Origin: Clostridium sp.
Lineage (GTDB): Bacteria; Bacillota; Clostridia; Lachnospirales; Lachnospiraceae
Direction of reading: 5' to 3'
Assembly (NCBI GenBank): GCA_021770825.1
Contig: JAETQD010000001.1
Location: 62,001 to 126,000 of the forward strand
Length of the DNA: 64,000 nt
Below are positions 16,609 through 24,765 of the stretch, one piece after another. Below the pieces are notes generated by a model. The model worked only from the letters and a program-made list of their open reading frames with translations. It searched no databases and was not told the DNA's origin. Both the position numbers and the translations under genes were made by a program. Numbering within the stretch: the first letter of the stretch is position 1; the number at the start of each line of letters is the position of its first letter.

Positions 16609-18192
16609 CTAAAACTGATTATAGATGAACTGGCTGGCATCGTAGCCATGTCCATATACGCCTGTGACCAGAACCAGAAGAAACAGAAGGAACACTGCTC
16701 CATACTGGACTGCCGCCGGCTTCTTCCATAAACTCTCCCGGACGCCTCCCCTTTCTGCCATCCGGCCGGAAAGCCACATGAGACATACGCCGAGGAAAAG
16801 TACGAAAAGGTCCATACCTGCAAGGCCAAGGCCTGTAAAACTTCCGTCAAAGAGACTCTGTACATTGGGCGCGGCAATCACGTCTTTTGCCAGAGAAAAT
16901 ACGGTTCCAACCGGATAGTAGAGGAACATCTGGAGGAAGGCAAACAGGAAGAAGGTACGCACCTTCTGGAAGCCCTGATACCATAAAGACTCCGTAAAGG
17001 AATATTTCCGGTGAAATACCTTATAGATGCCGGAAAGTTCCTGGGAGACCAGCAAAACCACACCGTTTGCCATGCCCCAAATAATGAAATTCCAGGCGGC
17101 ACCATGCCAGATTCCTGTCACAAACCACACAAGAAGCGTGGCCACGTAGACCGGGACTTTGGAAGCTGCCTTCTTTCCAAACCACGCCTTAAAGCGGTCA
17201 GAAAGACTCTTACAGAACCGGCTTGCGGATACAGGGAAGAAAATGTATTCCCGGAACCACTGCATCAGAGTCATATGCCATCTGCGCCACAGCTCCGCAA
17301 GACTTTTTGAGGAAAAGGGCCTGTCAAAGTTTTCCGGCAGGCGGATTCCAAATACCTCTGCGGCTCCGATTACGATGTCCATGCCGCCGGAAAAATCTGC
17401 ATATAGCTGAACGGTGCAGAGCACCATTCCCACTAAAAACCAGACGCCTCCGTAGGTTTCCGGCGCTCCTGTAATGACCGAAGCTGCCGGACCAAGCCTG
17501 TCTGCGATCACCAGCTTTTTAAAATACCCCCACAGCATCCGCTCCAGACCGAAAACCACCTGCTTTCCCCGCGGACGGCTAAGGGAAGAGATTTCCTTCT
17601 TAAATCCATCGAACCGGCTGATCGGGCCTGCGATCAACTGGGGGAAAAACAGAAGAAACAGGAAAAAATCCGAAAATTTATGTTCCGGCTCATATTTTCG
17701 ATTGTATACATCGATCAGATATCCCATGGACTGGAAGGTATAATAGGAAATGCCCAGGGGAAGGACCCAGGCGGCATATTCCATCTCTCCCTCCATTCCC
17801 AATAAAGCAAAGATAGCGGCCACATTGGAAAGGATAAAATTCACGTATTTTAATACGGCAAGAATCCCGAAATTCAAAATAAGGCCGCATACCAAAAGGC
17901 GGCGCAGCTTTCGCTTCACCGTCTTATTGTAGTCATTTTTCTGCTTACGGTCCATCTGCTGGGACTTCACATAAAGCTTTGCCTCATCGGTCATTTTCCC
18001 GATTTTCTTACCGAGGAAAAAGGTGGTAACGGCCGTGATCACCGGATAAAGGAGATAGACCGCTCCTCCGTACAGATAGAAAAGCAGGCTGAAACCTATA
18101 AGGATACAACGCTTCCAGGTATCAGGCACCAGAAAATAACAGAGCACCAGAACTGCAAAAAACAGGGCAAATTCATAGGAAACCAGAAGCAT
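16609..18192 (-). CDS. MBOAT-family membrane acyltransferase (DltB/AlgI-like)
   Basis: 527 residues with many hydrophobic segments. The MBOAT signature residues are present: RWHMTLMQWFREYIFFP (His306) and the core active His363 in GIWHGAAWNF. At 527 residues it is longer than typical DltB (about 400) and nearer to AlgI/PatA-type O-acyltransferases. It should take an acyl or aminoacyl group from a carrier in the cytoplasm and pass it through the membrane. It follows the carrier protein by 1 base and precedes the SGNH-like protein, which is the normal trio for export of acyl groups. Confidence 0.9.
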   Translation of the reverse strand: MLLVSYEFALFFAVLVLCYFLVPDTWKRCILIGFSLLFYLYGGAVYLLYPVITAVTTFFLGKKIGKMTDEAKLYVKSQQMDRKQKNDYNKTVKRKLRRLLVCGLILNFGILAVLKYVNFILSNVAAIFALLGMEGEMEYAAWVLPLGISYYTFQSMGYLIDVYNRKYEPEHKFSDFFLFLLFFPQLIAGPISRFDGFKKEISSLSRPRGKQVVFGLERMLWGYFKKLVIADRLGPAASVITGAPETYGGVWFLVGMVLCTVQLYADFSGGMDIVIGAAEVFGIRLPENFDRPFSSKSLAELWRRWHMTLMQWFREYIFFPVSASRFCKSLSDRFKAWFGKKAASKVPVYVATLLVWFVTGIWHGAAWNFIIWGMANGVVLLVSQELSGIYKVFHRKYSFTESLWYQGFQKVRTFFLFAFLQMFLYYPVGTVFSLAKDVIAAPNVQSLFDGSFTGLGLAGMDLFVLFLGVCLMWLSGRMAERGGVRESLWKKPAAVQYGAVFLLFLLVLVTGVYGHGYDASQFIYNQF

Positions 18193-18193
18193 C

Positions 18194-18424
18194 CTAGTCT
18201 TCTCCTTCCAACGTCTCGATCAGCTTATAAATTCCGGCGGCAGAATTGAAGTTTTCCGGGATAATCTGTTCCGGCGGAATGCGGACACCAAAGGTTTCTG
18301 CAATCTGGGATACCAGGGAAACCAGCTCAAAGGATGTGAGAATTCCATCGTCCACCAGTGTCTCATAGGTTTCGTAATCAATATCAGGATCTATCTCCAT
18401 AAGGATCTCAATTAACTCTTCCAT
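18194..18424 (-). CDS. Acyl carrier protein (DltC-like)
   Basis: 76 residues, acidic, four-helix carrier fold. The phosphopantetheine attachment Ser31 is in GILTSFELVSLV. The usual Asp-Ser is Thr-Ser here, as in many DltC-type carriers. First gene of the visible acylation set. AAGGAGAAA precedes the start. It is presumably loaded by the ligase at 13452-14963 and unloaded by the MBOAT protein. Confidence 0.88.
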   Translation of the reverse strand: MEELIEILMEIDPDIDYETYETLVDDGILTSFELVSLVSQIAETFGVRIPPEQIIPENFNSAAGIYKLIETLEGED

Positions 18425-18462
18425 ATATAATTTCTCCTTTTGTTTTTGTATCGTACCGGCAG

Positions 18463-18488
18463 AGCCGGAGGAAATCTTTCCTCCGGCT
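18463..18488 (-). terminator. Strong intercistronic hairpin before the carrier-protein gene
   Basis: Perfect 12-bp stem AGCCGGAGGAAA / TTTCCTCCGGCT with a 2-base loop centre, between the transglutaminase and carrier genes. No adjacent T-run, so it may be a weak terminator, a processing site or an mRNA stabiliser that sets different levels for the two parts of the island. Confidence 0.5.
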
Positions 18489-18495
18489 TCCGTGC

Positions 18496-19653
18496 TTATT
18501 GTACTTTTGGATAGAGAGACTTGTTATAGGCAAAGCAGTTTCCATGCTTTTGGGAATAAGCGGCCATCTGTGCGTCCGTCCAGAGGCAGAAATATCCGCC
18601 GGCGGCTCTGGGACAGGTGTCAAAATGATACCAGCCCTCTTCTACCAGAACCAGGTTCCAGTAATGGTGGTTGTCGGTGCTTCTCACAACCATCACGCTG
18701 TCGATTCCGCTCCTGGTCAGCAGCTCATGGGAAACAGAAAAATAAGTGAAGCAGTCTCCATGACGCTTTCTGAAGCCCTGGTAGGCCTCCCGGCCCCAGT
18801 CTCTTGTGGCGGAGCTTCCCGAATAACGGAAGTTTTTGCGTACCCAGGCAAAGATTGCTTCCGCTCTCTGACGCTTTGTCATACTGGAATTGGTAATTTT
18901 CGAGAGAATATCATCGGCAATTTTATCCGCTTCCTTTTGATAATCGGTTTTCTGGGTTTCCGCCGGAACTGCCGGAGTGGTGTTGGCCAGCTTCCTGCCG
19001 GAAGAAGCTGCCGGAGCGGTTCCGGTCGGATTGCCGGCAGGCGCCGCTGCCGGTTCTTCTTTCTTTGGCGCAACAGTTCCCGCACCGGAGCCATCAAAGA
19101 CATACAGGGTTCCATCGATGTCCTTTGTGGTGTTTGTGGCCATGGCTCCGCTCTCCTCCAGATAATACTGGACTCCGTCCACGGTCAGAGGACCCGTTTT
19201 CATATACCCGCTTTCGTCAAAGAAATACCAGGTTTCATCAATTTTCTGCCAGTCATTGCGGCAAAGGGAGCCGTCGGCATTCTGATAATACCAGTTGGAA
19301 TCATCCTTAAGCCAGCCCGTATAGGAGCTTCCCATTTTCCGGCTGACACCGTTTTCATCAAAATAATAAAGTTTCCTGTCCAGAACCGTTGCATATCCCA
19401 CGGCAAGGCGTCCGTTTTCCGGGCGGAAATAGTATTCCTTTCCATTCTCCTCATACCACCCTGTTTTGGCATAGCCGCTGTCCTCAAAGAAATACCAGCT
19501 TCCGTCATCATTCTGGAACCATCCTGTGGCGAAGGAGCCATCATCCTTCTGATACCAGAGACCTGTGCTGTCTTTTTTCAGTTCTCCGGCCAGAGCCTGC
19601 ATACTCAGCGCAGCAGTAAAAGCAGCCGTTAAAAGAAGTATTCTCTTTTTCAT
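18496..19653 (-). CDS. Secreted transglutaminase-like protein with cell-wall-binding repeats
   Basis: 385 residues. A signal peptide (1-22) is followed by about six choline-binding-type repeats (to about residue 195, pattern WYYFxxxGYMKTG). A Pro/Ala-rich linker comes next. The C-terminal transglutaminase-like domain has Cys301 in GDCFTYF, His330 in DNHHYWNL and Asp345 in WYHFDTC. Such domains act as cross-linkers or, more often in bacteria, as proteases or peptidases at the wall. Preceded by its own promoter (19688-19716) and 71 bases upstream of the carrier protein. Substrate unknown. Confidence 0.87.
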   Translation of the reverse strand: MKKRILLLTAAFTAALSMQALAGELKKDSTGLWYQKDDGSFATGWFQNDDGSWYFFEDSGYAKTGWYEENGKEYYFRPENGRLAVGYATVLDRKLYYFDENGVSRKMGSSYTGWLKDDSNWYYQNADGSLCRNDWQKIDETWYFFDESGYMKTGPLTVDGVQYYLEESGAMATNTTKDIDGTLYVFDGSGAGTVAPKKEEPAAAPAGNPTGTAPAASSGRKLANTTPAVPAETQKTDYQKEADKIADDILSKITNSSMTKRQRAEAIFAWVRKNFRYSGSSATRDWGREAYQGFRKRHGDCFTYFSVSHELLTRSGIDSVMVVRSTDNHHYWNLVLVEEGWYHFDTCPRAAGGYFCLWTDAQMAAYSQKHGNCFAYNKSLYPKVQ

Positions 19654-19687
19654 CCCTCATCCTCCGTCAGTTATTTTTCATTATTTT

Positions 19688-19716
19688 ATTCTAAGCCCAA
19701 TATTTGACACCGTCAA
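19688..19716 (-). promoter_or_regulatory. Promoter of the transglutaminase and surface operon with overlapping palindrome
   Basis: Minus strand: TTGACG (19716-19711), 17 bases, TAGAAT (19693-19688). An inverted repeat TTGAC-ACC-GTCAA (19704-19716) covers the -35 box, a position fit for a repressor or activator. Confidence 0.65.
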
Positions 19717-19804
19717 CCCAAAATCGTAAAGAATTCGTAAATATTTCGCAGGAAAATTTATACAATTGTCATAACTTAGGGCTTTTCTTCCTATTCTGGC
19801 GGAA

Positions 19805-20578
19805 TCAAAAATTCCCTTCCGGCGACAGTCCGAGGTTTGCCCCATAGGAGTCATAAATCCCCTCAAAGGTCCCAAACGGTGCCAGTGCAATATAGGAATG
19901 ACCCTCTCCACAGGCTCCGTAAAGTTTCATGACCTCCTCCATTTTGGATTTTTCAATGGATACACAGCCGGAGGTCTCTGTCCTGTTGTGACCATAGCAG
20001 TGCAGAAACAGGGCGGCGCCTTTTTTGGCAACTGCATTTTTATTGTATCCCATATCAATCACATAATCATAGTATTCCGAATATCCGCTGGTTCCCACAT
20101 GTTCTCCGTCCTCTTTGGAATTTTTTACCAGACGGTTCGTGGCCCCGGTCCATACATAGTCTGTATTTACCTTAATATAGGATTCAGGTAACCCTTCCAG
20201 CGGGTCTGCCTGTCCAAAGGGCGTATTCATCTGAAAAAGACCGATGGGAGTGGTTTTATCTCCCTCTGTCCGGTTGCTGCTCATGCCGTTTCTTCCCAGA
20301 TATCCGGGGGTATTTATTTTTAAAGTCCAGCCGTTTTGGGCGGCCTCATCGTATTCATAAACATAGACACTGCAGTTGCTTCCTTCCGTGCCTTCCACAA
20401 CCACAAGCATTCTGTCGTCCTCCGGCAGAACAAACCGTTCCACGGAAAAGGACGGGGCAACTGCTGTTTCTTTCTCCATCCCCGGCCCGTAATTGTCTGC
20501 AAAACTTACCATGGCAGTCATAGATACCATCATTGCCGCTGCCATGCTAATGATACCGTTCCTAAATATCTTTCTCAT
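19805..20578 (-). CDS. L,D-transpeptidase-like (YkuD) secreted protein
   Basis: 257 residues from the ATG at 20578, which follows AAAGGAG. A signal peptide (to about 27, TMVSFADN) is followed by a YkuD domain ending in LHCYGHNRTETSGCVSI with His193 and the catalytic Cys205. Enzymes of this type make 3-3 peptidoglycan cross-links or attach proteins to the wall. A longer upstream reading (20638) adds 20 residues without a ribosome site and overlaps the terminator of ackA. It is separated from the surface operon by 151 bases including a promoter, so its grouping with the island is by theme. Confidence 0.88.
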   Translation of the reverse strand: MRKIFRNGIISMAAAMMVSMTAMVSFADNYGPGMEKETAVAPSFSVERFVLPEDDRMLVVVEGTEGSNCSVYVYEYDEAAQNGWTLKINTPGYLGRNGMSSNRTEGDKTTPIGLFQMNTPFGQADPLEGLPESYIKVNTDYVWTGATNRLVKNSKEDGEHVGTSGYSEYYDYVIDMGYNKNAVAKKGAALFLHCYGHNRTETSGCVSIEKSKMEEVMKLYGACGEGHSYIALAPFGTFEGIYDSYGANLGLSPEGNF

Positions 20579-20603
20579 CAATCTGCTGCTCCTTTGCTGC
20601 CTG

Positions 20604-20651
20604 AAAAAACAGCCCATCCCGAAACTGTGTCTCCACACTTCCGGGACAGGC
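20604..20651 (-). terminator. Intrinsic terminator downstream of ackA
   Basis: Minus-strand stem GCCTGTCCCGGAA / TTTCGGGATGGGC (two G-T pairs) with a long loop, then TGTTTTTT. It stands between ackA and the L,D-transpeptidase. Confidence 0.72.
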
Positions 20652-20677
20652 CGTATTTCACTTTACATTACACCTGA

Positions 20678-21868
20678 TTAAACAAGTGCCAGTGTCTCTC
20701 TGGCGATAGCCAGCTCTTCGTTTGTCGGAATTACCATAACCTGAACCTTGGAGTCCGGAGTGGAAATTACGATATCTTTTCCTCTTACGCTGTTTGCTTC
20801 ATCGTCGATCTTGATGCCAAGATAGGTCAGATGCTCACAGATTGCCTTTCTGGTGGACTTTCCGTTCTCACCGAGACCTGCGGTAAATGCGATCACATCC
20901 ACACCATCCATAGCAGCAGCATAAGCGCCGATGTATTTGATTACGCGGTAGTTGTATGCCTTTAAAGCCTTATCTGCGCGGGCATTACCGGCAGCAGCAG
21001 CTTCCTCGAGATCACGGAAGTCGCTGGATACTCCAGACAGGCCGAGAACACCGGATTTCTTGTTGAGAACGTTCATTACGCCTGCAATGTCCAGGTTCTC
21101 TTTCTTTGCGATGTACTCCATAATGGCCGGGTCCATATCACCGGAACGTGTTCCCATGATTAAGCCCTCAAGGGGTGTTAAGCCCATGCTGGTATCTACG
21201 GACTTTCCGTTCTTAACAGCGGAAAGGCTTGCGCCGTTGCCAAGGTGGCAAACGATGATCTTTAAGTCCTCATAGGGCTTTCCTGCAAGCTCAGCAGCTT
21301 TCTTGGAAACGAAGCTGTGGGAGGTTCCGTGGAAGCCGTATCTTCTTACTTTGTGGTTCTCATAGTATTCATAGGGAAGGCCGTAAAGGTAAGCCTCCTC
21401 CGGCATGGTCTGATGGAAAGCAGTATCGAAAACAGCTACCATGGGAACGTTGGGCATTAATTCCTGGCATGCACGGATACCGATTAAGTTAGCCGGATTG
21501 TGAAGCGGTGCAAGATCGTTGCACTCTTCGATTGCAGCCATAGCCTCTTCGGTCAGAAGTGTGGAAGTTGTGAACTTCTCACCGCCATGTACCACACGGT
21601 GTCCAACGGCTCCAACCTCTGCAAGGCTTGCGATTACGCCGGTCTTTGCGTTGGTTAAAGCGTCCAGAACAAGCTGGATTGCCTGTGTATGAGTCGGCAT
21701 AGGAGAAACGGTTACTTCCTTCTCGCCGCCTGCCGGCTGGTATGTGATCTGGCTTCCTTCGATTCCGATTCTCTCGCAGAGACCCTTTGCTAAAACAGCC
21801 TCGGTATCGGAATTGATTAACTGATACTTTAAGGAAGAGCTGCCGCAGTTAATAACTAAAATATTCAT
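20678..21868 (-). CDS. ackA: Acetate kinase
   Basis: Substrate-level ATP synthesis: acetyl phosphate plus ADP gives acetate plus ATP. 396 residues, full length. Phosphate-binding [11 protein letters not shown] at 7-17, then [10 protein letters not shown], the GTSHSFV block and the late [17 protein letters not shown] before the ATG. Follows pta by 30 bases in an operon, the classical clostridial acetate pathway. Confidence 0.98.
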   Translation of the reverse strand: MNILVINCGSSSLKYQLINSDTEAVLAKGLCERIGIEGSQITYQPAGGEKEVTVSPMPTHTQAIQLVLDALTNAKTGVIASLAEVGAVGHRVVHGGEKFTTSTLLTEEAMAAIEECNDLAPLHNPANLIGIRACQELMPNVPMVAVFDTAFHQTMPEEAYLYGLPYEYYENHKVRRYGFHGTSHSFVSKKAAELAGKPYEDLKIIVCHLGNGASLSAVKNGKSVDTSMGLTPLEGLIMGTRSGDMDPAIMEYIAKKENLDIAGVMNVLNKKSGVLGLSGVSSDFRDLEEAAAAGNARADKALKAYNYRVIKYIGAYAAAMDGVDVIAFTAGLGENGKSTRKAICEHLTYLGIKIDDEANSVRGKDIVISTPDSKVQVMVIPTNEELAIARETLALV

Positions 21869-21898
21869 TTGAATAACTCCTTCAAAAATTATTATTGA

Positions 21899-22900
21899 TT
21901 AAGACATCTGAGCCTGTACGGCTGTTAAAGCAACTACGCCTACGATATCCTCAGCGGAGCATCCACGGGATAAGTCGTTGACCGGTCTTGCAATACCCTG
22001 TAACATGGGGCCGTAAGCCTCTGCCTTTGCAAGTCTCTGAACCAGCTTGTAGCCGATGTTTCCGCAGTCCAGGTTCGGGAAAATAAGAACGTTTGCATGT
22101 CCTGCAACTTCGCTTCCCTTTGCTTTGGATTTTGCAACTTCCGGAACGATGGCAGCATCCAGCTGGATTTCGCCGTCCAGCTCAAGCTGCGGATATTTTT
22201 CATGTGCAATATTGACAGCGTTTACAACCTTGTCAACCAGAGCATGCTTTGCGCTGCCCTTTGTGGAGTGGGATAACATTGCGATTACCGGCTTCTCGCC
22301 AACCAGGGCGCGGAAGCTCTTTGCGCTGCTGTCTGCGATGGCAGCCAGCTCTTCGGAAGTGGGATCCTGGTTTAAGCCGCAGTCTGCGAACAGGAAGGTT
22401 CCGTTTGCACCGTACTCACAGTTGGGAACATCCATAATGAAGAAGCCGGATACCAGCTCTGTTCCCGGTGCTGTTTTAAGAATCTGAAGCGCAGGTCTTA
22501 AGGTATCAGCAGTTGCGTGGCATGCACCGGCAACAAGTCCGTCTGCGTCCTTTTCCTTAACCATCATAACGCCGTATGTGATATAATCGGTCTTTAAGGT
22601 CTCTTTTGCTTTTTCAAGAGTCATTCCTTTGTTCTTTCTCAGCTCGTACAGAGTCTGTGCATAATGCTCAAAGTTCTCATCCGTATCCGGATCCACAACC
22701 TTAAGACCGGTAAGATCTACTTCCAGCCAATGAGCACCATCCAGAATTTTCTCTTCCTTACCTACCATGATAAGGTCGGCAGTACCCTCTTTCAGTACCT
22801 GTGCAGCAGCGATCAGAGTTCTCTTGTCGTTGCTCTCCGGCAGAACGATTGTCTGCTTGTCCTGTCTTGCTTTCTCCTTCATGAGATCAATGAATGACAT
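21899..22900 (-). CDS. pta: Phosphate acetyltransferase
   Basis: Converts acetyl-CoA to acetyl phosphate, which AckA then uses. 333 residues, the short class without an N-terminal regulatory domain. Typical blocks: IVLPESNDKRTL, GLVAGACHATADTLRPALQ and NVLIFPNLDCGNIGYKLVQR. AAGGGAG precedes the ATG. Promoter at 22951-22979. Confidence 0.97.
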   Translation of the reverse strand: MSFIDLMKEKARQDKQTIVLPESNDKRTLIAAAQVLKEGTADLIMVGKEEKILDGAHWLEVDLTGLKVVDPDTDENFEHYAQTLYELRKNKGMTLEKAKETLKTDYITYGVMMVKEKDADGLVAGACHATADTLRPALQILKTAPGTELVSGFFIMDVPNCEYGANGTFLFADCGLNQDPTSEELAAIADSSAKSFRALVGEKPVIAMLSHSTKGSAKHALVDKVVNAVNIAHEKYPQLELDGEIQLDAAIVPEVAKSKAKGSEVAGHANVLIFPNLDCGNIGYKLVQRLAKAEAYGPMLQGIARPVNDLSRGCSAEDIVGVVALTAVQAQMS

Positions 22901-22950
22901 GTTAGTATACTCCCTTCTTGTTTCCGTTTTATTGGTTCATACCTGCTTTT

Positions 22951-22979
22951 ATTATATATCAGCAAAATATACGATACAA
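22951..22979 (-). promoter_or_regulatory. Promoter of pta-ackA
   Basis: Minus strand: TTGTAT (22979-22974), 17 bases, TATAAT (22956-22951). Confidence 0.75.
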
Positions 22980-23053
22980 GCAGGTTTTGGCAATTTTTTG
23001 CACTTTTTTCAATACCTTTTGTTAAAATTACGACAAATTAAATAAACTGCGTT

Positions 23054-23386
23054 TTAGATTTTCTCGTACTCTTCCACGTCAATGACAAAAATCGTGGCGC
23101 CGCCCACTTCTACGTTCATGGGCATAGTTGCACAGTTCATCATGGCGGAGCCGGAGATGTACGGCATATTGACCGTGATTTTCTGGCGTTTTCCGCATTC
23201 TTTTTTAATAATCTCAATGGCTTCTTTCACGCGGTCAGCTTCTGTACCGATCATCAGCGTGGTGTTGCCTTTCTTTAAGAAACCGCCTGTGGTGGCAAGC
23301 TTTGTAATGCTGAAATGTTTCTTGGTCAGTGCGTTGATGACCTCATCTTCGTTATCGTAACGGATAATGGCATAAATCAGTTTCAT
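23054..23386 (-). CDS. Cyclic-di-AMP receptor, DarA/PstA-like PII family
   Basis: 110 residues, DUF970 family. MKLIYAIIRY at the start, the TKLATTGGFLKKGNTTLMIG block at about 28-47 and a closing IFVIDVEEYEKI match DarA-type trimers. These bind the second messenger cyclic-di-AMP with no known enzyme activity. The usual N-terminal form is MKLIxAIV(Q)D; here the loop is RYDNEDEV. Own promoter at 23450-23478. The target in this organism is unknown. Confidence 0.88.
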   Translation of the reverse strand: MKLIYAIIRYDNEDEVINALTKKHFSITKLATTGGFLKKGNTTLMIGTEADRVKEAIEIIKKECGKRQKITVNMPYISGSAMMNCATMPMNVEVGGATIFVIDVEEYEKI

Positions 23387-23449
23387 GAATCATCAGTCCT
23401 TTCTTTCAGGGGGTACTGCTTCAAAAGCTGCACCCGACTCTTTCTTTTT

Positions 23450-23478
23450 AGTATAGCACATTTTCTTACAGATAACAA
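23450..23478 (-). promoter_or_regulatory. Promoter of the cyclic-di-AMP receptor gene
   Basis: Minus strand: TTGTTA (23478-23473), 17 bases, TATACT (23455-23450). Confidence 0.65.
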
Positions 23479-23485
23479 ATTAATA

Positions 23486-23514
23486 TTGCTTTAAATTCTC
23501 ATTTATTATATAGT
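23486..23514 (+). promoter_or_regulatory. Promoter of tmcAL
   Basis: Plus strand: TTGCTT (23486-23491), 17 bases, TATAGT (23509-23514). Back to back with the minus-strand promoter, 7 bases apart. Confidence 0.6.
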
Positions 23515-23553
23515 ATTTACATGATTTTCACACACATTTTTGAAAGGATTCTT

Positions 23554-24765
23554 ATGAAAACAGCCGGTATCATTGCTGAATACAATCCGTTCCACAACGG
23601 TCATAAATATCATATGGAGGAAACCAGGAGACAGACGGACGCAGACTTCCTTGTGGTTATCATGAGCGGTGATTACGTCCAGCGGGGAGAGCCCGCTGTT
23701 TTTAACAAATATTTCCGCGCCAGAACGGCTCTTATGTCCGGTGCCGACCTGGTTCTTGAGCTTCCTGTATTCGGAGCCGTATCCAGCGCCGCGGACTTTG
23801 CCGGGTGCGCCGTGTCTTCCCTGGAAAAGTCAGGGATTGTGAACCTTTTATCCTTTGGGAGCGAATGCGGAAGCCTTGATTCCTTAAGGGCCCAGGCGGA
23901 ATGCACGGATACGGAGACCGAAGAAATCTCTTCCCGTATCCGTCAGGGATTGAAAGAAGGGCTTTCCTGGCCCATGGCCCGCGCAAACGCATACAAAACA
24001 GCCGGGTATGACGCAGTCCCCTCTTCTCCCAATGATATTTTAGGTGTGGAATACCTGAAAGCTTTAAGCAGGATGCATTCTTCTATGGAGCCCTTTACCG
24101 TGACACGCACGGATCCCGGCTACCACAGCCAAAGCCGCATTGGCTCCTTTGCCTCGGCCACAGCGGCCAGAAAGGCCATTGAGGAGAATGATCCGGACTT
24201 TCTTATGGAGGTCCTTCCGGATCCCTTCTTTTCCTGTCTTGAAAAAGAGGGATGTCCGGCCGTAACCTTTGACGATTTTTCCATGATTTTAAACGAAAAG
24301 ATCTTAGCCGCTTCCCCGGAACAGCTGGCAGACGCCTCCGGCATGCCCATGGACCTGGCAGCAAAGCTTTATAAAAACAGGCTGCGTTTTCTTCCCGCAA
24401 GGGAGCTGACTGCCGCCTCCAAGGACCGGCAGTACACCTACACCCGCGTCAGCCGGAGTCTCCTTACATTCATGCTTGGAATCACAAAGGAGGACCTTTC
24501 CTCCTTTAAAGAGATGGACATGTGCCCCTGGTTGCGAATTCTGGGCTTTAAAAGGGATGCTGCCCTGCTGCTTTCAGCCCTTAAGAAAAACTCGGAAGTT
24601 CCAATCATCACCAAAACTGCCGATGCCGCCTCCATCCTTTCCGGAGAGGCCCTGCGGCTTTTTGAAAAGCAGCTTTTCACCTCCGAGCTTTACCGCATTG
24701 TGTGCGAAATAAAAACCGGGAAATCCATGAAAAATGAATTTACCCGGTCTGTGGTTATTTTATAA
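23554..24765 (+). CDS. tmcAL: tRNA(Met) cytidine acetate ligase
   Basis: 403 residues from the ATG at 23554, which follows GAAAGGA by 7 bases. A second ATG at 23521 lies in the promoter region. The nucleotidyl-transferase HNGH motif (His14-His17) is in IIAEYNPFHNGHKYH, with SGDYVQRGEPA and SPNDILGVEYLKA further on. The enzyme activates acetate with ATP and acetylates C34 of elongator tRNA-Met. It is divergent from the cyclic-di-AMP receptor and next to the acetate-forming ackA-pta genes. The last 11 bases overlap the tail of the methyltransferase gene on the other strand. Confidence 0.94.
   Translation: MKTAGIIAEYNPFHNGHKYHMEETRRQTDADFLVVIMSGDYVQRGEPAVFNKYFRARTALMSGADLVLELPVFGAVSSAADFAGCAVSSLEKSGIVNLLSFGSECGSLDSLRAQAECTDTETEEISSRIRQGLKEGLSWPMARANAYKTAGYDAVPSSPNDILGVEYLKALSRMHSSMEPFTVTRTDPGYHSQSRIGSFASATAARKAIEENDPDFLMEVLPDPFFSCLEKEGCPAVTFDDFSMILNEKILAASPEQLADASGMPMDLAAKLYKNRLRFLPARELTAASKDRQYTYTRVSRSLLTFMLGITKEDLSSFKEMDMCPWLRILGFKRDAALLLSALKKNSEVPIITKTADAASILSGEALRLFEKQLFTSELYRIVCEIKTGKSMKNEFTRSVVIL

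Noticed and set aside
18499..19632. Plus-strand reading frame of 377 codons over the transglutaminase gene
   Set aside because: Antisense shadow of a repeat-rich gene; no start signal or recognisable domain.
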